Below are positions 36,804 to 45,316 of a DNA stretch of 64,000 nt, piece by piece; position 1 is the stretch's first letter, and every line of letters starts with the position of its first letter. Made by a program: the position numbers and the translations under genes. Source of the stretch: Pedobacter sp. BAL39 (lineage in GTDB: Bacteria; Bacteroidota; Bacteroidia; Sphingobacteriales; Sphingobacteriaceae). Location: the NCBI RefSeq assembly GCF_000170795.1, contig NZ_ABCM01000008.1:62001-126000 (forward strand), read 5' to 3'. The notes beneath the pieces are model-generated. The model was not told where the DNA came from and searched no databases. It saw only the letters and a list, made by a program, of their open reading frames with translations.

Positions 36804-38212
36804 TGAACGTTAAGCAGAAAACTATCAAAGGCGAAGTTTCGGTAACAGGTGTGGGCCTTCATACCGGAGCCAACGTAACCTTAACCTTTTGTCCGGCACC
36901 GGAAAACCATGGATTTAAGTTTCAACGCATCGATCTGCCTGGTAGCCCGATTGTGGAGGCTGATTGTGATAATGTGACTGATACCGCCAGGGGAACAACC
37001 ATCTCCCAGAACGGAGCCAGCGTAAGTACGGTAGAGCATGTACTGGCTTCTCTCGTTGGAATGGACCTTGATAACGTGCTGATGAAACTGGATGGCCCTG
37101 AAATCCCGATTATGGATGGCAGTGCTGTGTTATTTGTTGAGGCACTGGAAAGTGTAGGCTTCCAGATTCAGGAAGTAGACCGTGAATATTTCCAGATCCC
37201 CCATAACATCACTTATGCAGAACCTGACCGTAAAGTGGAGATCGTTGCGATGCCGCTGGACGACTACAGGTTTACCTGCATGATCGATTATAACTCGCCT
37301 GTACTGGGCAGTCAGCATGCCGGAATATCCAGCATCGCAGAGTTTAAAAAAGAAATTGCCAGCTGTAGGACCTTCTGCTTCCTTCATGAGCTGGAATACC
37401 AGTTGCAGAACAACCTGATCAAGGGTGGCGACTTAAATAATGCCATCGTGATCGTGGACAAGGAAGTGACTAAGGAAGAGCTGGACCACCTGGCAAAGAT
37501 CTTTAACCGCTCGGTTATGGAGGTTGCTCCGCAGGGCATCCTGAACAATATGGAGCTGCGCCACCAGAATGAGCCTGCACGCCATAAACTGCTGGATATG
37601 ATCGGTGACCTGGCCCTTGTTGGGGTGCACCTGAAAGGTCATATCATGGCTGCCCGTCCTGGTCATGCCGCCAATGTTGCATTTGCTAAAAAAATCAAAG
37701 CCGCCATCAAAAAGGAAAAAAATAAAAAAGTACAGCATGTATACGATCCATCGGTAAAACCACTCTACGACGTGGTGCAGATCATGGACATCCTGCCGCA
37801 CAGACAGCCGTTCCTGTTTATCGATAAGATCCTGGAACTGTCAAAAACGCACGTTGTTGGTGTAAAAAATGTCACCATGAACGAAGAAATCTTCAAAGGT
37901 CACTTCCCTGGTGCCCCGGTATTCCCGGGAGTAATCCAGATTGAAGCGATGGCCCAGACAGGTGGTATACTGGTGTTGAGCACGGTGCCTGACCCGCGTA
38001 ACTACCTGACGCTGTTCTTGAAGATCGACAATGTGCGCTTCAGGGCGCAGGTTTCTCCGGGTGACACAATTGTGTTCCGTTGCGACCTGATGGAGCCTAT
38101 CAGACGTGGCATCGCACAGATGAAAGGTGTGGGTATGGTAGGTGGAAAAGTAGTTGTCGAAGCAGAAATGATGGCACAGATTGTAAAAGTAAAAGACAGC
38201 GAAACGGCATGA
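36803..38212 (+). CDS. lpxC/fabZ: Bifunctional LpxC deacetylase / FabZ dehydratase
   Basis: A natural fusion. Residues 1-300 are LpxC, the zinc deacetylase committing UDP-3-O-acylGlcNAc to lipid A (VSTVEHVLASLVG, HKLLDMIGDLALVG, KGHIMAARPGHAAN). Residues 330-469 are FabZ, the 3-hydroxyacyl-ACP dehydratase of fatty acid synthesis. The FabZ part has MDILPHRQPFLFIDKI with the catalytic His and VIQIEAMAQTGG with the Glu. Fusion of these two is a known feature of Bacteroidota. The 3' end overlaps lpxA by ATGA, and the start overlaps the lpxD stop by one base. Confidence 0.97.
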   Translation: MNVKQKTIKGEVSVTGVGLHTGANVTLTFCPAPENHGFKFQRIDLPGSPIVEADCDNVTDTARGTTISQNGASVSTVEHVLASLVGMDLDNVLMKLDGPEIPIMDGSAVLFVEALESVGFQIQEVDREYFQIPHNITYAEPDRKVEIVAMPLDDYRFTCMIDYNSPVLGSQHAGISSIAEFKKEIASCRTFCFLHELEYQLQNNLIKGGDLNNAIVIVDKEVTKEELDHLAKIFNRSVMEVAPQGILNNMELRHQNEPARHKLLDMIGDLALVGVHLKGHIMAARPGHAANVAFAKKIKAAIKKEKNKKVQHVYDPSVKPLYDVVQIMDILPHRQPFLFIDKILELSKTHVVGVKNVTMNEEIFKGHFPGAPVFPGVIQIEAMAQTGGILVLSTVPDPRNYLTLFLKIDNVRFRAQVSPGDTIVFRCDLMEPIRRGIAQMKGVGMVGGKVVVEAEMMAQIVKVKDSETA

Positions 38213-38994
38213 TACAACCTCTAGCGTATATACATCCGCAGGCGAAAATCGCCGATAATGTAGTTATAGAACCCTTTGCAGTCATACATAAAGATGTAGT
38301 GATCGGGGAAGGTACCTGGGTGGGCTCCAACGTGGTGATCATGGATGGTGCCCGCATTGGCAAAAACTGCCGGATTTTTCCGGGCTCAGTGATTTCCGGT
38401 GTTCCTCAGGACCTGAAGTTCGCCGGAGAGGTGACGACTGCCGAAATTGGCGACAATACCACGATCAGGGAGTGTGTAACGATCAACCGTGGTACAAAAG
38501 ATAAATGGAAAACCGTGATCGGCAGCAACTGCCTGATCCAGGCTTATTCCCACATCGCACACGATTGCGAAGTGGGTGATTACTGTATTTTCTCCAACAG
38601 CACGACCCTTGCCGGGCACATTACCATCGGTAACTATGTGGTGCTTGCGGGTTTGGTGGCCATCCACCAGTTTGTGAAGGTGGGTTCTCATGCCTTTGTA
38701 ACCGGTGGTTCATTGGTGCGTAAAGACGTTCCTCCTTATGTAAAAGCTGCACGTGAGCCGCTTTCTTATGCAGGGATCAACTCCGTTGGCCTGAGAAGAA
38801 GGGGTTTCTCTTCTGAGAAGATCAATGAAATCCAGGAGATCTACAGGGTGCTTTTTGTGAAACATAACAACGTGACCAAGGCCTTGGACATGATTGAAGC
38901 TGATTTTGCACCTACAGAAATCCGTGATGAGATTGTCGATTTTATCCGCAACTCCGCAAGAGGCGTGATGAAAGGCTTCGGATCGGGTAGCTAA
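38209..38994 (+). CDS. lpxA: UDP-N-acetylglucosamine acyltransferase LpxA
   Basis: First step of lipid A synthesis: LpxA acylates the 3-OH of UDP-GlcNAc from acyl-ACP. The protein, 261 residues from the ATG at 38209 (MIQPLAYIHPQAKIADNVVI), is a left-handed beta-helix. The catalytic histidine lies in AYSHIAHDCEVGDY, and the C-terminal helical domain begins PSYAGINSVGLRRRGFSS in form. A longer opening from 38080 exists but lies inside lpxC and is not used. The ATG overlaps the lpxC stop, which indicates coupled translation. Confidence 0.95.
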   Translation: MIQPLAYIHPQAKIADNVVIEPFAVIHKDVVIGEGTWVGSNVVIMDGARIGKNCRIFPGSVISGVPQDLKFAGEVTTAEIGDNTTIRECVTINRGTKDKWKTVIGSNCLIQAYSHIAHDCEVGDYCIFSNSTTLAGHITIGNYVVLAGLVAIHQFVKVGSHAFVTGGSLVRKDVPPYVKAAREPLSYAGINSVGLRRRGFSSEKINEIQEIYRVLFVKHNNVTKALDMIEADFAPTEIRDEIVDFIRNSARGVMKGFGSGS

Positions 38995-39005
38995 TCTGCT
39001 GATGA

Positions 39006-39623
39006 ATGAACATTCGCTTAGACAAGGCTGGCCGTCGCTTTAACCAGGAGTGGATTTTTCGTAATGTCAGTTACGAGTTCAACCCTTCGGGCCGTTATGC
39101 GATCCTGGGGCCCAATGGCTCCGGAAAATCCACCTTACTGAGCGTCATCCTGGGCAGCTTGTCCCCTTCGGAAGGAGGGTTGCACTATGAATATAAAGGT
39201 AGATCTGTTCCTGTGGAGCAGATCTATCAATACCTGAGCTTCGCCGCGCCCTACCTGGACCTGCTCGAAGAATTTACCCTCCAGGAAACTATCCGTTTCC
39301 ATTTTCAATTTAAAGACCGTTACCGCAAGATGACCGAGGCTGCCGTGCTCGACCTGCTTGGCTTGTCGAAGTCGCAGGACAAGGCTTTAAAATACTTCTC
39401 TTCGGGAATGAAACAACGTACTAAGTTGGCCCTGGCCTTCTGTTCGGACACTCCATTACTGTTGCTTGATGAGCCTACATCCAACCTGGATCAGCAGGGC
39501 GTGGCCTGGTACCTGGATCTGATCGGACGTTTTACAGAGGAAAAAATGGTCATTATCGGGTCTAATCAGGAAATTGAGTATTCATTTTGTGACAAAGTAA
39601 TCCAGGTGACCGATTATAAATGA
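39006..39623 (+). CDS. ABC transporter ATP-binding protein
   Basis: A single ATPase subunit of 205 residues with Walker A GPNGSGKSTLLSV, a Q-loop region, the signature FSSGMKQRTKLALAF (a variant of LSGGQ), and Walker B LLLLDEPTSNLD. No permease gene is adjacent, so its membrane partner is elsewhere. It begins 11 bases after lpxA, on the same strand, and the lpxA-ABC order may be conserved in Bacteroidota, hinting at a role linked to the envelope. The substrate is unknown. Confidence 0.88.
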   Translation: MNIRLDKAGRRFNQEWIFRNVSYEFNPSGRYAILGPNGSGKSTLLSVILGSLSPSEGGLHYEYKGRSVPVEQIYQYLSFAAPYLDLLEEFTLQETIRFHFQFKDRYRKMTEAAVLDLLGLSKSQDKALKYFSSGMKQRTKLALAFCSDTPLLLLDEPTSNLDQQGVAWYLDLIGRFTEEKMVIIGSNQEIEYSFCDKVIQVTDYK

Positions 39624-39705
39624 CCAAATATTTTTTTAGAAAAACCGCGTTTAAATACATCTAAACGAAGAAATAAACAAATCGAAATAAATTTTTAAAT
39701 TACTA

Positions 39706-39736
39706 TTGTAGAATTCATAAATAGTCTATACCTTTG
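39706..39736 (+). promoter_or_regulatory. Promoter of efp (TTG-N20-TACCTTTG)
   Basis: TTG at 39706-39708 and TACCTTTG at 39729-39736, 20 bases apart, in the 159-base gap upstream of efp. The same spacing and -7 sequence occur before the peroxiredoxin gene. Confidence 0.75.
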
Positions 39737-39782
39737 CGGCACGAAAAAAGGCCGAATTGTTACAGGCACAATTTCAGAACAA

Positions 39783-40343
39783 ATGGCAAAAGCATCAGAA
39801 GTAAAAAATGGAAATATCCTTCGTTTTAACGGAGAGTTGATTCAGGTAGAAGAGTTCCTTCACCGTACTCCTGGAAATTTAAGAGCCTTTTATCAGGCCA
39901 GAATGCGGAATGTGAAAACCGGGAAACTGGTAGAGTACAGGTTCCGTACTGATGAAGAGGTTACAATTTGTCGTGTAGAAACCAGTGATTATCAATATCT
40001 GTATGAAGATGGCGAGTTCCTGGTGGTCATGGACAATAACTCTTACGAACAGTTTAACATTCCAAAAACTTTGTTTGGAGAGAGTGTTAAGTTTTTGAAA
40101 GAGGGAATGAATGTGGTCATCGCATTTGAAAGTGAAGAGCCGATCATGGCGCAGACACCTTCTCATGTAGAGTTAGAGATCACTTATACAGAGCCCGCTG
40201 TGAAAGGCGATACCTCTACAAATGCATTGAAATACGCTACTGTGGAAACAGGAGTAGAAATAAAAGTCCCGATGTTCATCAACCAGGGCGATAGAGTGAA
40301 GGTTGATACACGTACTGGTGACTATATAGAAAGAGCAAAATAA
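39783..40343 (+). CDS. efp: Elongation factor P
   Basis: EF-P relieves ribosome stalling at consecutive prolines. The 186-residue protein has the usual three beta-barrel domains, ending with VPMFINQGDRVKVDTRTGDYIERAK. The loop tip that reaches the peptidyl-transferase centre reads RTPGNLRAF, so the position of E. coli K34 is asparagine (N32 here). K or R is there in most bacteria. It has its own promoter and a terminator 38 bases after the stop. Confidence 0.95.
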   Translation: MAKASEVKNGNILRFNGELIQVEEFLHRTPGNLRAFYQARMRNVKTGKLVEYRFRTDEEVTICRVETSDYQYLYEDGEFLVVMDNNSYEQFNIPKTLFGESVKFLKEGMNVVIAFESEEPIMAQTPSHVELEITYTEPAVKGDTSTNALKYATVETGVEIKVPMFINQGDRVKVDTRTGDYIERAK

Positions 40344-40380
40344 GAATTTTCATAGTTTAGTTTTAGGTTTAGGTTGATTG

Positions 40381-40416
40381 TGGCTTCGGAGTGGTTCCCG
40401 AAGCCATCTTTTTTTA
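40381..40416 (+). terminator. Rho-independent terminator of efp
   Basis: Perfect 9-bp stem TGGCTTCGG / CCGAAGCCA with an 8-base loop, followed by TCTTTTTTT. It begins 38 bases after the efp stop. Confidence 0.92.
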
Positions 40417-40664
40417 TACGATTTTGTGGAAAGCAACTACTTAAACGCCAGGAGCAGGACTTTTTCCTGTCCTGCATCATTTTGACTGGCGGCGGTAATT
40501 TTACCTTTATTGATTCCTGTCATGAAGATGGCCTGACTTTTTGGCGCCGAAATGGTATTGTGAGAGAAATGTGTAATTTGCACCTTATATTTTGGAGCAA
40601 TGCCCTGCCTGTGGTTGAAAAAATCCGAAATGGTCCACGGGGGTCAATGCGAAAATTAGCTATA
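40417..40664 (+). other. 248-base gap before the cyclo-ligase gene
   Basis: Between the efp terminator and the cyclo-ligase start there is no convincing gene. One hairpin is visible at 40454-40475 (GCAGGAC / GTCCTGC, 8-base loop). The frame of the next gene stays open across most of this gap, but the upstream part has no family similarity I can see. It may be a long leader. I looked for a 6S RNA pattern and did not find one I could support. Confidence 0.4.
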
Positions 40665-41240
40665 ATGAAGAAATCGGAGATAAGAAAAGAAATTATGGTT
40701 CGCCGTACTGCCTTGTCCAAGGCTGAGATGGTTGAAATCAATGCATCATTGCTGCGTCAGTTCAGCATTCTTGACTTCACAGAGATCAACTCCATCCATA
40801 TTTTCCTGCCCATCGTTGAAAAGAATGAGCCCGATACCTTTTTGATGATTGACTGGCTGAAAGCGCATCAGCCCCAAATTAAAATTATTGTACCTAAAGC
40901 TGATTTTGATACAGCATTGATGACCAACCATCATTATGAGGGAAAAGAAGACCTCCAGGAGAACCTGTATAAAATCCTCGAACCCCAGAAGGGGGCGCTT
41001 CATACAGGGGATGTCGATATGGTAATTATTCCCTTGCTGGCCTTCGACATGTCCGGAAACCGGGTGGGATATGGAAAAGGTTTTTACGACCGGTTTCTCC
41101 AACCGATGGGCACGAGAAAAATCGGGCTTTCTCTTTTTTCGGAGCTTACAGTAATTGATGATGTAAATGTGCATGATGTGAAACTGGACGAATGCCTGAC
41201 TCCCGAAAAACGGTATGTTTTTCCGGTCGTTTTTAAGTAG
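40665..41240 (+). CDS. 5-formyltetrahydrofolate cyclo-ligase
   Basis: Converts 5-formyltetrahydrofolate to 5,10-methenyltetrahydrofolate with ATP, returning folate to one-carbon metabolism. The protein, 191 residues from the ATG at 40665 (MKKSEIRKEIMVRR), has the family's IFLPIVEKNEPDT and the ATP/Mg motif NRVGYGKGFYDRFL. The frame extends far upstream, but homology begins at MKKSEIR. A terminator follows at 41361. Confidence 0.92.
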   Translation: MKKSEIRKEIMVRRTALSKAEMVEINASLLRQFSILDFTEINSIHIFLPIVEKNEPDTFLMIDWLKAHQPQIKIIVPKADFDTALMTNHHYEGKEDLQENLYKILEPQKGALHTGDVDMVIIPLLAFDMSGNRVGYGKGFYDRFLQPMGTRKIGLSLFSELTVIDDVNVHDVKLDECLTPEKRYVFPVVFK

Positions 41241-41360
41241 TATGAACGCTTAAAAATGTTTTTCCAACACAAAGTGTGTTGAAGGAAATTGAGTTCGACA
41301 GAAGACCTCTATTGCGTTTTTGAAGTTTCAGAAATCCCGCTCAGCGAGATTATGTGATAA

Positions 41361-41398
41361 CGTGGGTCAATTTTTCAATTATTGACCCACGTTTTTTT
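41361..41398 (+). terminator. Rho-independent terminator
   Basis: Perfect 11-bp stem CGTGGGTCAAT / ATTGACCCACG with a 9-base loop and a T7 run. It lies 120 bases after the cyclo-ligase stop. A smaller hairpin, CAACACA / TGTGTTG, lies before it at 41265-41281. Confidence 0.9.
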
Positions 41399-41455
41399 AC
41401 GTGGACATAAAACGGATAAATTGGCCCAGGTATAATGGGGATGTGCAATAAAACG

Positions 41456-42700
41456 CTATTGATATTTTCCGTTCAGCACGGTGGCAGCAATCTGCGACTG
41501 GCCGAAGCTGTAAGGAAGATAAGCCAATGAGCTCATCGGCCTGGTGAGGATCAGGTTTGCCCGCTTTCCGACGGTGATGCTGCCGGTCTCGTTGCTCAGT
41601 TCCATTGCTGCTGCACCGTTCAACGTGCAGGCATTGATCACCTCTTCAGGCATCATTTTCAGTTTGATGCAGCCCAGTGAAGCCACGAAGTTCATGTTTC
41701 CGGAAGGTGTTGATCCCGGGTTGTAATCGCTGGCAAGTGCCAGGGGCACATCGGCATTCATCAGCGCCCTCGCATTGGCATATGGAATGCCGAGGTAAAA
41801 GGAACAGGAAGGTAGCAGCGTTGCTATGGTGCTGCTGTTTGCAAGTGCCTGTATGGCATCGTTGTCGGTTAGCTCCAGGTGGTCTACAGAAACGGCATGG
41901 TGTTTAATTCCCATTTGTACCGCGCCGGATATGGAGAGCTGGTTGGCATGTATCTTCGGCAGCAAACCATAATTTCCGGCAGCATCCAACAGCCTGTTGG
42001 TGTCATCCAGAGAGAAAAACCCATGTTCACAGAAGACATCCATATAATCGGCGAGGCCTTCACCGGCAACCCTTGGCAGCATTTGGTCGATGATCATCCG
42101 GATGTATCCCTCGTGGTCCTCTTTGTATTGCTGTGGATAGGCATGCGCGGCCAGAAAGGAAGCCCGGATCGGGATGGGAAAGGTCTCCTTCAGCTTTCTG
42201 ATGACACGCAACATTTTTATTTCTGCATCGGTGCTCAGTCCGTAGCCGCTCTTGATCTCCAGCGCTCCGGTACCCTGCGTAATCATGTCACGCAGGCGAC
42301 TGGCTGCAGACTCGAAAAGTAGTTCTTCAGGAGCATGCTGCAGTTTTGCAGCGGAATTGAGGATGCCCCCGCCGGCAGCGGCAATCTCTTCATAACTTTT
42401 TCCTGCAATTTTCATGGCAAATTCCTCTTCCCTGGGGGCTGCAAATACGATGTGGCTATGGGAATCACACCAGGAGGGCAGCACGAAACCACCGCCTGCA
42501 GAACGTGTCTCCAGATCGCTGGGCAGAGATGTTGGCAATGCATCCATCGTTCCGAAGTTGCTGATCACTCCATCTTCACAAAGGATCCAGGCATTGTGGA
42601 TCTGGTCTAGCCTGGCCATGTCCTTTCCCGGAAGGACGGTCTGACCTGCCGGCTGTAAACCGGCAAGGGTATGTATGTCTGTAATCAGCAGTGCAGCCAT
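41456..42700 (-). CDS. hutI: Imidazolonepropionase HutI
   Basis: Third step of histidine degradation, hydrolysis of imidazolone propionate to formiminoglutamate. The protein, 414 residues from the ATG at 42700 (MAALLITDIHTLAGLQ), belongs to the amidohydrolase family: first metal motif PSWCDSHSHIVFAAPRE, then GTGALEIKSGYGL, HANQLS, VSVDHLELT and DYNPGSTPSGNM. A longer frame to 42865 exists but lies inside xth. The other hut genes (hutH, hutU, hutG) are not next to it. It follows xth by 5 bases, so the two share a transcript. Confidence 0.93.
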   Translation of the reverse strand: MAALLITDIHTLAGLQPAGQTVLPGKDMARLDQIHNAWILCEDGVISNFGTMDALPTSLPSDLETRSAGGGFVLPSWCDSHSHIVFAAPREEEFAMKIAGKSYEEIAAAGGGILNSAAKLQHAPEELLFESAASRLRDMITQGTGALEIKSGYGLSTDAEIKMLRVIRKLKETFPIPIRASFLAAHAYPQQYKEDHEGYIRMIIDQMLPRVAGEGLADYMDVFCEHGFFSLDDTNRLLDAAGNYGLLPKIHANQLSISGAVQMGIKHHAVSVDHLELTDNDAIQALANSSTIATLLPSCSFYLGIPYANARALMNADVPLALASDYNPGSTPSGNMNFVASLGCIKLKMMPEEVINACTLNGAAAMELSNETGSITVGKRANLILTRPMSSLAYLPYSFGQSQIAATVLNGKYQ

Positions 42701-42705
42701 GGGTT

Positions 42706-43476
42706 TTATGGGTTGAGTTCCAGTAGTACCGGGCAATGATCCGAGTGGACTGCATCGGCCAGGATGGTTACATTTTTTAAGCGGTCCAGCATTGGTACCG
42801 TCGCCAGGTGGTAATCGATACGCCAGCCCAGGTTCTTCGACCTCGAGCCTGCACGGAAACTCCACCAGGTGTAATGGTGCGGATCCTTATTGAAATGCCG
42901 GAAGGTGTCAATGAACCCGTTGTTGAGGAAAAGCTCCATCCATTCTCTTTCTTCAGGCAGGAAACCGGAAGAGTTGGCATTTGATTTAGGGTTATGGATG
43001 TCTATGGCGGTATGACAGATGTTGTAGTCCCCGGAGATGATCAGGTTAGGGATTTCCTTTCTCAATTGTTCGGTATAGGTGTCGAAAAAGCGCATGAATT
43101 CATACTTTTTCGTTTGGCGCTCATCACCACTTGATCCGGAGGGCATGTATAAGCTCATGAGGGAGAAAGTGTCGAAATCGGCCCTTAAGATGCGTCCTTC
43201 TTTATCAATCCATTCCTCGCCACAGCCATATTCCACATGATTTGGTTTGATCCTGGTCAGGATGGCGACGCCACTGTAGCCTTTTTTCTCTGCGGGAAAC
43301 CAATAGTGGTGATAGCCGAGTTGTTCGATCAGTACGAGTAGTTCTGGGATCTGTGAGGGCAGTGCCTTGACTTCCTGCAGGCACACCATATCGGCATCCA
43401 TGGCCTGTAGCCAGCCAAGGAAGTTTTTTGTGGATGCGGAGCGGATGCCATTTACATTGTAGGATATGATTTTCAT
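42706..43476 (-). CDS. xth: Exodeoxyribonuclease III
   Basis: A base excision repair AP endonuclease with 3' to 5' exonuclease activity, of the endonuclease/exonuclease/phosphatase fold. The 256-residue protein has MKIISYNVNGIRSA, the metal-binding CLQEVKALPSQ, ISGDYNICHTAID, RIDYHLAT and the last catalytic motif AVHSDHCPVLLEL. It is upstream of hutI with a 5-base gap. Confidence 0.95.
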   Translation of the reverse strand: MKIISYNVNGIRSASTKNFLGWLQAMDADMVCLQEVKALPSQIPELLVLIEQLGYHHYWFPAEKKGYSGVAILTRIKPNHVEYGCGEEWIDKEGRILRADFDTFSLMSLYMPSGSSGDERQTKKYEFMRFFDTYTEQLRKEIPNLIISGDYNICHTAIDIHNPKSNANSSGFLPEEREWMELFLNNGFIDTFRHFNKDPHHYTWWSFRAGSRSKNLGWRIDYHLATVPMLDRLKNVTILADAVHSDHCPVLLELNP

Positions 43477-43551
43477 TTTTATTGTGACTTAAAGTTATGG
43501 AAGTCAGCCTTAGCTGGGGCTGGTTTATAAATTGTTGGTTTGAGTTGGGTC

Positions 43552-44262
43552 TTACATTCTGAATTTTTCCAGCTGGTGGTTGCGCATGGCCTTTTCCAGC
43601 TTGCGGGCCTTACTGCGTTTGAGTACGGTAATGGTCATGCTGACGTCCTGCAGGGGCCGGTCCTGTTTACCGGTGTTTACTGCAGCTATGCGGTCGATCA
43701 TTTCTTCGCCCAGCACAATTTCACCAAAGGCCGTATAGTTCCGGTCGAGGTGGGGTGTGCCACCAATACTTTTGTATACTTCACGCTGATGGGCCGGGAT
43801 TTTGAATTTCAGCCGTTTTGTTTCCACATCGTCGAGCTGCTGATCGCTGAATTTTTTGCCCTGAACAAGGTAAAACTGGCATCCGCTGGATGCCTTTTTG
43901 GGGTTGTCGTCCCTTGCAGCGGCAAGTACCCCACGTTTATGAAAGATGCTGTCGCGGAACTCTGCCGGCACGGTATACCCCACGTCGCCATCACCAAGAG
44001 AAGCTTCGGCCTTCGCATTTTTAGAGTCCGGATCACCACCCTGGATCATGAAATCCCTGATCACCCTATGGAACAAGGTGCCATTGTAAAAGCCTGATTT
44101 CGTGAGCTTCAGAAAGTTGTCGCGGTGCAGGGGTGTTTCATTATAGAGCTGTATGATACAAGAACCCTTGGTGGTGGTGATCCTGACATACTGATGCGCC
44201 GGTCGAGCAGAAAAAGCAGTAGAAAAGCACATGCAGAGGATTAAGGTCCAGAATTTCTTCAT
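43552..44262 (-). CDS. Exported cyclophilin-type peptidyl-prolyl isomerase
   Basis: A 236-residue protein with a signal peptide (MKKFWTLILCMCFSTAFSA), so it works in the periplasm on folding of exported proteins. The cyclophilin core has NFLKLTKSGFYNGTLFHRVIRDFMIQGGDP in essence: FHRVIRDFMIQGGD is intact, as is SGCQFYLVQGKKF with the active-site region. An insertion of about 30 residues around the ETKRLKFKIPAHQREVYK segment and a basic C-terminal tail set it apart from the smallest members. It is separated from xth by 75 bases. Confidence 0.9.
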   Translation of the reverse strand: MKKFWTLILCMCFSTAFSARPAHQYVRITTTKGSCIIQLYNETPLHRDNFLKLTKSGFYNGTLFHRVIRDFMIQGGDPDSKNAKAEASLGDGDVGYTVPAEFRDSIFHKRGVLAAARDDNPKKASSGCQFYLVQGKKFSDQQLDDVETKRLKFKIPAHQREVYKSIGGTPHLDRNYTAFGEIVLGEEMIDRIAAVNTGKQDRPLQDVSMTITVLKRSKARKLEKAMRNHQLEKFRM

Positions 44263-44348
44263 TATGAGGAGTCAGTTTAAAGGGTAAAGTTAAAATATTT
44301 CAAATCGTTTTCTTATCATAGGTCAATAACGTGGCTATTTATTCCGCT

Positions 44349-44356
44349 TATCTTTG
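44349..44356 (+). promoter_or_regulatory. -7 box TATCTTTG for yceI
   Basis: TATCTTTG fits TAnnTTTG and lies 23 bases before the yceI-like start. No TTG is at the expected -33. Confidence 0.5.
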
Positions 44357-44379
44357 TGACATCATTAAAGAAAAGAATT

Positions 44380-44952
44380 ATGAAAAAGGTATTTTTATTC
44401 CTGGTTGCCATATCAATCAGCGCTGCGACCTTCGCACAAACAAAATGGACGGTAGATCCGATGCATTCTTTCGTGAATTTCTCTGTAAAGCACATGGGAA
44501 TCTCATTTGTAGATGGTGCCTTCACTAAATTTGATGGTGCTGTTGAAGCCTCTAAAGTAGACCTTACCGATGCAAAAATCAACTTTACTGTTGACGTAAA
44601 CAGCATTGATACCCGCGTTGAGCCACGTAATAACCACTTGAAATCTGATGATTTCTTCAATGCAGCACAATTTCCAACAATGACTTTTGTAAGTTCTTCT
44701 TTCAAAAAACTATCCGGAAACAAATATGAGCTGGCTGGAAAGCTGACCATCCGTGACGTAACTAAAGATGTGAAGTTTGCCGTGGTATATGGTGGTACCG
44801 CTAAAGATCAGCAAGGAAACCTTAAAGCAGGTTTCGGTGCAACGACTACCATCAACCGTTTGGACTACAACATCAAATATGATCCTACAGGAATGGGCGT
44901 AGCTAAAGATGTCACCATCTCCCTGAACCTTGAATTTGCACAGGCAAAATAA
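44380..44952 (+). CDS. YceI family periplasmic protein
   Basis: A 190-residue lipocalin-like protein of the YceI family, which bind isoprenoid-type lipids in a beta barrel. After a signal peptide (MKKVFLFLVAISISAATFAQ) come the family blocks TKWTVDPMHSFVNFSVKHMG, HLKSDDFFNAAQFPTMTFVS and LTIRDVTKDVKF. The start is the ATG at 44380; a slightly longer frame from 44356 would begin inside the -7 box. A single gene with a strong hairpin 48 bases after it. Confidence 0.92.
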   Translation: MKKVFLFLVAISISAATFAQTKWTVDPMHSFVNFSVKHMGISFVDGAFTKFDGAVEASKVDLTDAKINFTVDVNSIDTRVEPRNNHLKSDDFFNAAQFPTMTFVSSSFKKLSGNKYELAGKLTIRDVTKDVKFAVVYGGTAKDQQGNLKAGFGATTTINRLDYNIKYDPTGMGVAKDVTISLNLEFAQAK

Positions 44953-45000
44953 ATCCTGCTGACTTGCCGGAGCAGCTTTCGGCAGCTATAAAAATATACG

Positions 45001-45051
45001 AGGGCATTTGAACGCCACTGACCCCCGCATCAGTAACTGTTCAAATGCCCT
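45001..45051 (+). terminator. Long-stem hairpin after yceI
   Basis: Perfect 13-bp stem AGGGCATTTGAAC / GTTCAAATGCCCT with a 25-base loop that itself can pair CTGA with TCAG. It is followed by TCTGCTTTT. It is probably the yceI terminator, but the stem is longer than needed. Confidence 0.7.
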
Positions 45052-45139
45052 TCTGCTTTTGTAAAAACCTGTAAAAAGGGACTTTGCAGGCAGCATGACG
45101 ACTTTATGGCAGTGCGCTGGGCCGTTAACCTTTAAACTC

Positions 45140-45252
45140 AATGTGTTTCGAAAAGGTGATGCATTGGGAAAAGCATAATTTGTTCTGAAAGATAATGCGT
45201 TCCGAAAAAACAATAACGTGTTCCGGTAAGCATAAATTATTCGGAAAAAAGG
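45140..45252 (+). repeat. Array A of degenerate ~19-bp repeats
   Basis: About six loosely related units on the pattern ATAAnnTGTTCCGAAAA, for example ATAATGCGTTCCGAAAAAAC and ATAACGTGTTCCGGTAAGC. They lie in the 364-base gap before the dioxygenase gene. A 108-codon frame crosses it on the minus strand but looks like a by-product of the repeats. Confidence 0.65.
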
Positions 45253-45316
45253 AACAAATCCAGTTGCAGGAGATGCCTGGTAAGAATGATGATCAAAAGA
45301 AAATAAAAACAAAGTA

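Noticed and set aside
40417..40664. 6S RNA upstream of the cyclo-ligase gene
   Set aside because: 6S RNA has this neighbour in proteobacteria, but I could not find the closing stem and central bubble; a single hairpin is not enough. A covariance-model search would decide.
44986..45312. 108-codon frame on the minus strand
   Set aside because: It runs through the yceI hairpin and repeat array A; its sequence reflects the repeats (FRN.. words) and not a protein fold.
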